NCBI GenBank assembly: GCA_028708845.1
Contig: JAQVXZ010000006.1
Span: 2,648-66,647, forward strand
Reading direction: 5' to 3'
DNA: 64,000 nt
DNA from: Bacteroidales bacterium
Lineage (GTDB): Bacteria; Bacteroidota; Bacteroidia; Bacteroidales; P3
This document shows positions 62,114-64,000 of the stretch, piece by piece. Below the pieces are notes generated by a model. That model had not been told where the DNA came from and did not search any database. It worked only from the letters and a program-made list of their open reading frames with translations. The number at the start of each line of letters is the position of its first letter. Position 1 is the stretch's first letter. A program made the position numbers and the translations under genes.

Positions 62114-63212
62114 CCACTATTCCTTTCTCTGTTAATTTATAAATCCTATGTTCAATATCTGTATTCTTGAAAATGTCTTCAATCCTCCCAATTTGAGTGT
62201 CAGTAACAAAAGACTGCCCAAACCTATCGCTACCAACCAATTCCATAAGCTTGCTTATCCTGCTTAAATCCAATTTGTCGAAGATATCATCCAAGAGCAA
62301 TATAGGCTTAATCTTTGTTCTTTTAAATATATATTCAAACTGAGCTAGCTTTAAGGCCAAAAGGAAAGATTTCTGCTGACCTTGTGAGGCATATTTCTTA
62401 ATGTTCCTTTTATCCATCCTCAAACCCAAATCATCCTTATGAATACCAATGGAAGTATAACCAAGTACCCTATCTTTATGCCTTGAATCCAGAAGCAATT
62501 GAGCATAGTTATTTTCCAAATCCAAAGACTCATAATCCAAAGAAACACATTCTTTCTCCGATGAAATAAAATTATAATAGAACTGAAATAAATTAGCAAA
62601 ATCCCCAATAAATTCTTGCCTCTTTCTATGTATCTTAGAGCCGTATCCAATCAGCTGCTCATCCCAAATCAAAAGCGAAGCCTCATCAAAGCTCCCATTG
62701 TTTGAGAAATGTTTAAGCAAGCTATTCCTTTGTTCAAGAGCCTTATTATACCTAATCAAATTATCCAAATAAAGACTATCAGCCTGGGAAATAACCAAGT
62801 CAAGAAACCTCCTTCTAAGCTCACTAGCCCCTATGATAAGTTCCTGATCCGAAGGAGTAATCATAACAAGCGTAATCTTTCCAATATGCTCCGAAAACCT
62901 ATTATATTCCTTATCACCACACTTAAATAACTTCCTTTGACCCCTTTTCAAACTGCAAGAAAACTTCTCAGATGAATTATCATCGAAACTATATAACCCG
63001 TGAATAGCGAAGAAATCCTCATCGTGCATTATATTATTCCCATCAATAACATTGAAATAGCTCTTGCAAAAAGAAAGGTAGTGAATAGAATCTAAGAGGT
63101 TAGTCTTTCCCACACCATTCTCACCCACAAAACAATTAACATTTTTGCAGAATGAAAGTTCAGTTTCAGCGATATTCTTAAAGTTATTTAGCTTAAGTTT
63201 ACTTAGATACAT
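62103..63212 (-). CDS. recF: DNA replication and repair protein RecF
   Basis: The 369-residue SMC-like ATPase guides RecA loading at DNA gaps. Walker A GENGVGKTNLLDSI (about residues 32-45), the signature region SQGQQKSFLLALKLAQ and Walker B ILLLDDIFDKLD are intact. The ATG at 63212 is preferred over an upstream TTG and overlaps the ispH 3' end by 14 bp. RecR, its partner, is encoded at the start of the window. Confidence 0.94.
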   Translation of the reverse strand: MYLSKLKLNNFKNIAETELSFCKNVNCFVGENGVGKTNLLDSIHYLSFCKSYFNVIDGNNIMHDEDFFAIHGLYSFDDNSSEKFSCSLKRGQRKLFKCGDKEYNRFSEHIGKITLVMITPSDQELIIGASELRRRFLDLVISQADSLYLDNLIRYNKALEQRNSLLKHFSNNGSFDEASLLIWDEQLIGYGSKIHRKRQEFIGDFANLFQFYYNFISSEKECVSLDYESLDLENNYAQLLLDSRHKDRVLGYTSIGIHKDDLGLRMDKRNIKKYASQGQQKSFLLALKLAQFEYIFKRTKIKPILLLDDIFDKLDLSRISKLMELVGSDRFGQSFVTDTQIGRIEDIFKNTDIEHRIYKLTEKGIVDEK

Positions 63213-64000
63213 AGTCTGCAATTTCTTTCATTAACCACATAGGAGTGCTAGTAGCTCCAGAAATGCCAACACTATTACAATTAAGGAACCATTCATCTTT
63301 AATCTCTTCCTTAGAGGATATAAAATAAGTCCTTTCCTTATGTTTCTTACAAAGTGAATACAAATACATACCATTAGAGCTATGCTTACCAGAAACAAAC
63401 AAAACCACATCCACAGTATCAGCAAAATCAATCAGTTGGCTAGTGCGTGAGGAGACCTTCCTGCAAATAGAATCCGTAATAATAAGCTTATTCTTCCCCT
63501 CATGGCATACTTTCTCAAGCCTTAACTCAATTTCTTTGCAAATATTTTTATACTCTCCAGCATTCATTGTAGTTTGAGAAAATATATGAAGAGGAACTGT
63601 ACAGTCAAGATTATCTAAATCTTCAAGATTGCTAATTACGCAAGCCTCACCATTGGTTTGACCAACTAAGCCCACAACCTCAGCATGACCCTTCTTTCCA
63701 AAAATAATTACCTTACCACCTGTTTTTTGAATCTCCTCATATGCTTTCTTAACATTTTCTTGAAGCCTAAGCACAATAGGACAAGTAGCATCCACTATTT
63801 CTATACCATTCTTGTTTGCAAGCTCGTAAGTTGAGGGAGGTTCCCCGTGAGCCCTAATAACAATCTTAGTATCTTTTAGCTCTTTCATCCTCTCCAAATC
63901 CACCACCTCTAAGCCAAGACTTGCCAACCTATCAACCTCCATATTATTATGGACAATATCACCTAAACAATATATCTTATCAGTACTCTCTAATTCCTTT
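63199..64000 (-). CDS. ispH: 4-hydroxy-3-methylbut-2-enyl diphosphate reductase (5' part outside window)
   Basis: The last step of the MEP isoprenoid pathway, using a [4Fe-4S] cluster. The frame stays open to the window edge (KELESTDKIYCLGDIVHNNMEVD...), so the apparent ATG at 63942 is internal and the N-terminal part with the first cluster cysteine is missing from the window. The second cysteine (DATCPIVLRL) and the third (TDSICRKVSSRTSQ), with GISGATSTPMWLMKEI, are present. Confidence 0.9.
   Translation of the reverse strand, partial: KELESTDKIYCLGDIVHNNMEVDRLASLGLEVVDLERMKELKDTKIVIRAHGEPPSTYELANKNGIEIVDATCPIVLRLQENVKKAYEEIQKTGGKVIIFGKKGHAEVVGLVGQTNGEACVISNLEDLDNLDCTVPLHIFSQTTMNAGEYKNICKEIELRLEKVCHEGKNKLIITDSICRKVSSRTSQLIDFADTVDVVLFVSGKHSSNGMYLYSLCKKHKERTYFISSKEEIKDEWFLNCNSVGISGATSTPMWLMKEIADYVSK

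Noticed and set aside
63199-63942. Complete ispH beginning at 63942
   Set aside because: The frame continues upstream in family sequence (YCLGDIVHNN) to the window edge, so that ATG is internal.
1-64000. tRNA or rRNA genes
   Set aside because: I looked through all gaps for T-loop (GTTCGAATC-like) and acceptor patterns and found none.

Overview
The window is a chromosomal segment of a low-GC, probably anaerobic, amino-acid-fermenting member of the Bacteroidota, most likely order Bacteroidales. The evidence is a type IX secretion C-terminal sorting domain on the first gene, Bacteroidota-type promoters (TTTG, about 20 bp, TAnnTTTG) in front of many genes, a short RpoD without region 1.1, a GlmU-like/Lon pair, a DUF349 protein, and a lysine-fermentation module. 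No rRNA, tRNA, CRISPR array, phage or insertion sequence was found. The genus cannot be named from the sequence alone.

Layout. 1-1288: 3' part of a GLUG-repeat surface protein. 1788-5762: CLC channel, aspartate-semialdehyde dehydrogenase and a PagL-like outer-membrane lipid A deacylase. 5764-12644: stress proteins, a membrane-anchored GyrI-like protein, dihydrouridine synthase, cytidine deaminase, SDR, RecR and a sodium:solute symporter. 12770-19371: NhaA, HydG with its TM1266-type partner, a CPBP protease and RecG. 19686-21561: a promoter-to-terminator operon with a CoA-transferase alpha subunit, 3-aminobutyryl-CoA ammonia lyase (kal) and 3-keto-5-aminohexanoate cleavage enzyme (kce). Divergent from it at 21869-26969: ADP-forming acyl-CoA synthetase, two small membrane proteins, a porin and DapF. 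27063-29869: TrkH/TrkA potassium uptake. 30018-32188: threonine catabolism (kbl, tdh). 32558-35909: RpoD, a DegP-like protease, a ZIP transporter. 36012-48402: TerB-DnaJ protein, VWA protein, methyltransferase, SufS, Lon, GlmU-like protein, L31, DUF349 protein, a lysine-rich exported protein. 48563-51828: antiporter and DnaX. 51882-61758: surface-glycan region (glycosyltransferases, GtrA, CDP-alcohol phosphatidyltransferase, FkbM methyltransferase, UDP-glucuronate decarboxylase, flippase). 61784-64000: DUF721 protein, RecF and partial IspH.

Metabolically, kce and kal convert a lysine-derived keto acid to crotonyl-CoA, the ADP-forming synthetase would recover ATP from acyl-CoA, and kbl/tdh split threonine to glycine and acetyl-CoA. 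This fits an amino-acid fermenter. Asd and DapF supply diaminopimelate. HydG implies a [FeFe]-hydrogenase elsewhere in the genome.

The most unusual feature is a family of intergenic arrays with a 21-22 bp period at eight places. A common unit is a 13-nt near-palindrome (GAAAC-N3-GTTTC and variants) plus an 8-nt AT-rich spacer. In three arrays, blocks of other palindromic 21-22-mers sit beside or inside the common type. Every array lies at a gene 3' end. All five convergent gene pairs that have a real gap contain one, and none of the eight divergent gaps does. Two arrays run into neighbouring stop codons. I know of no described element that matches this.
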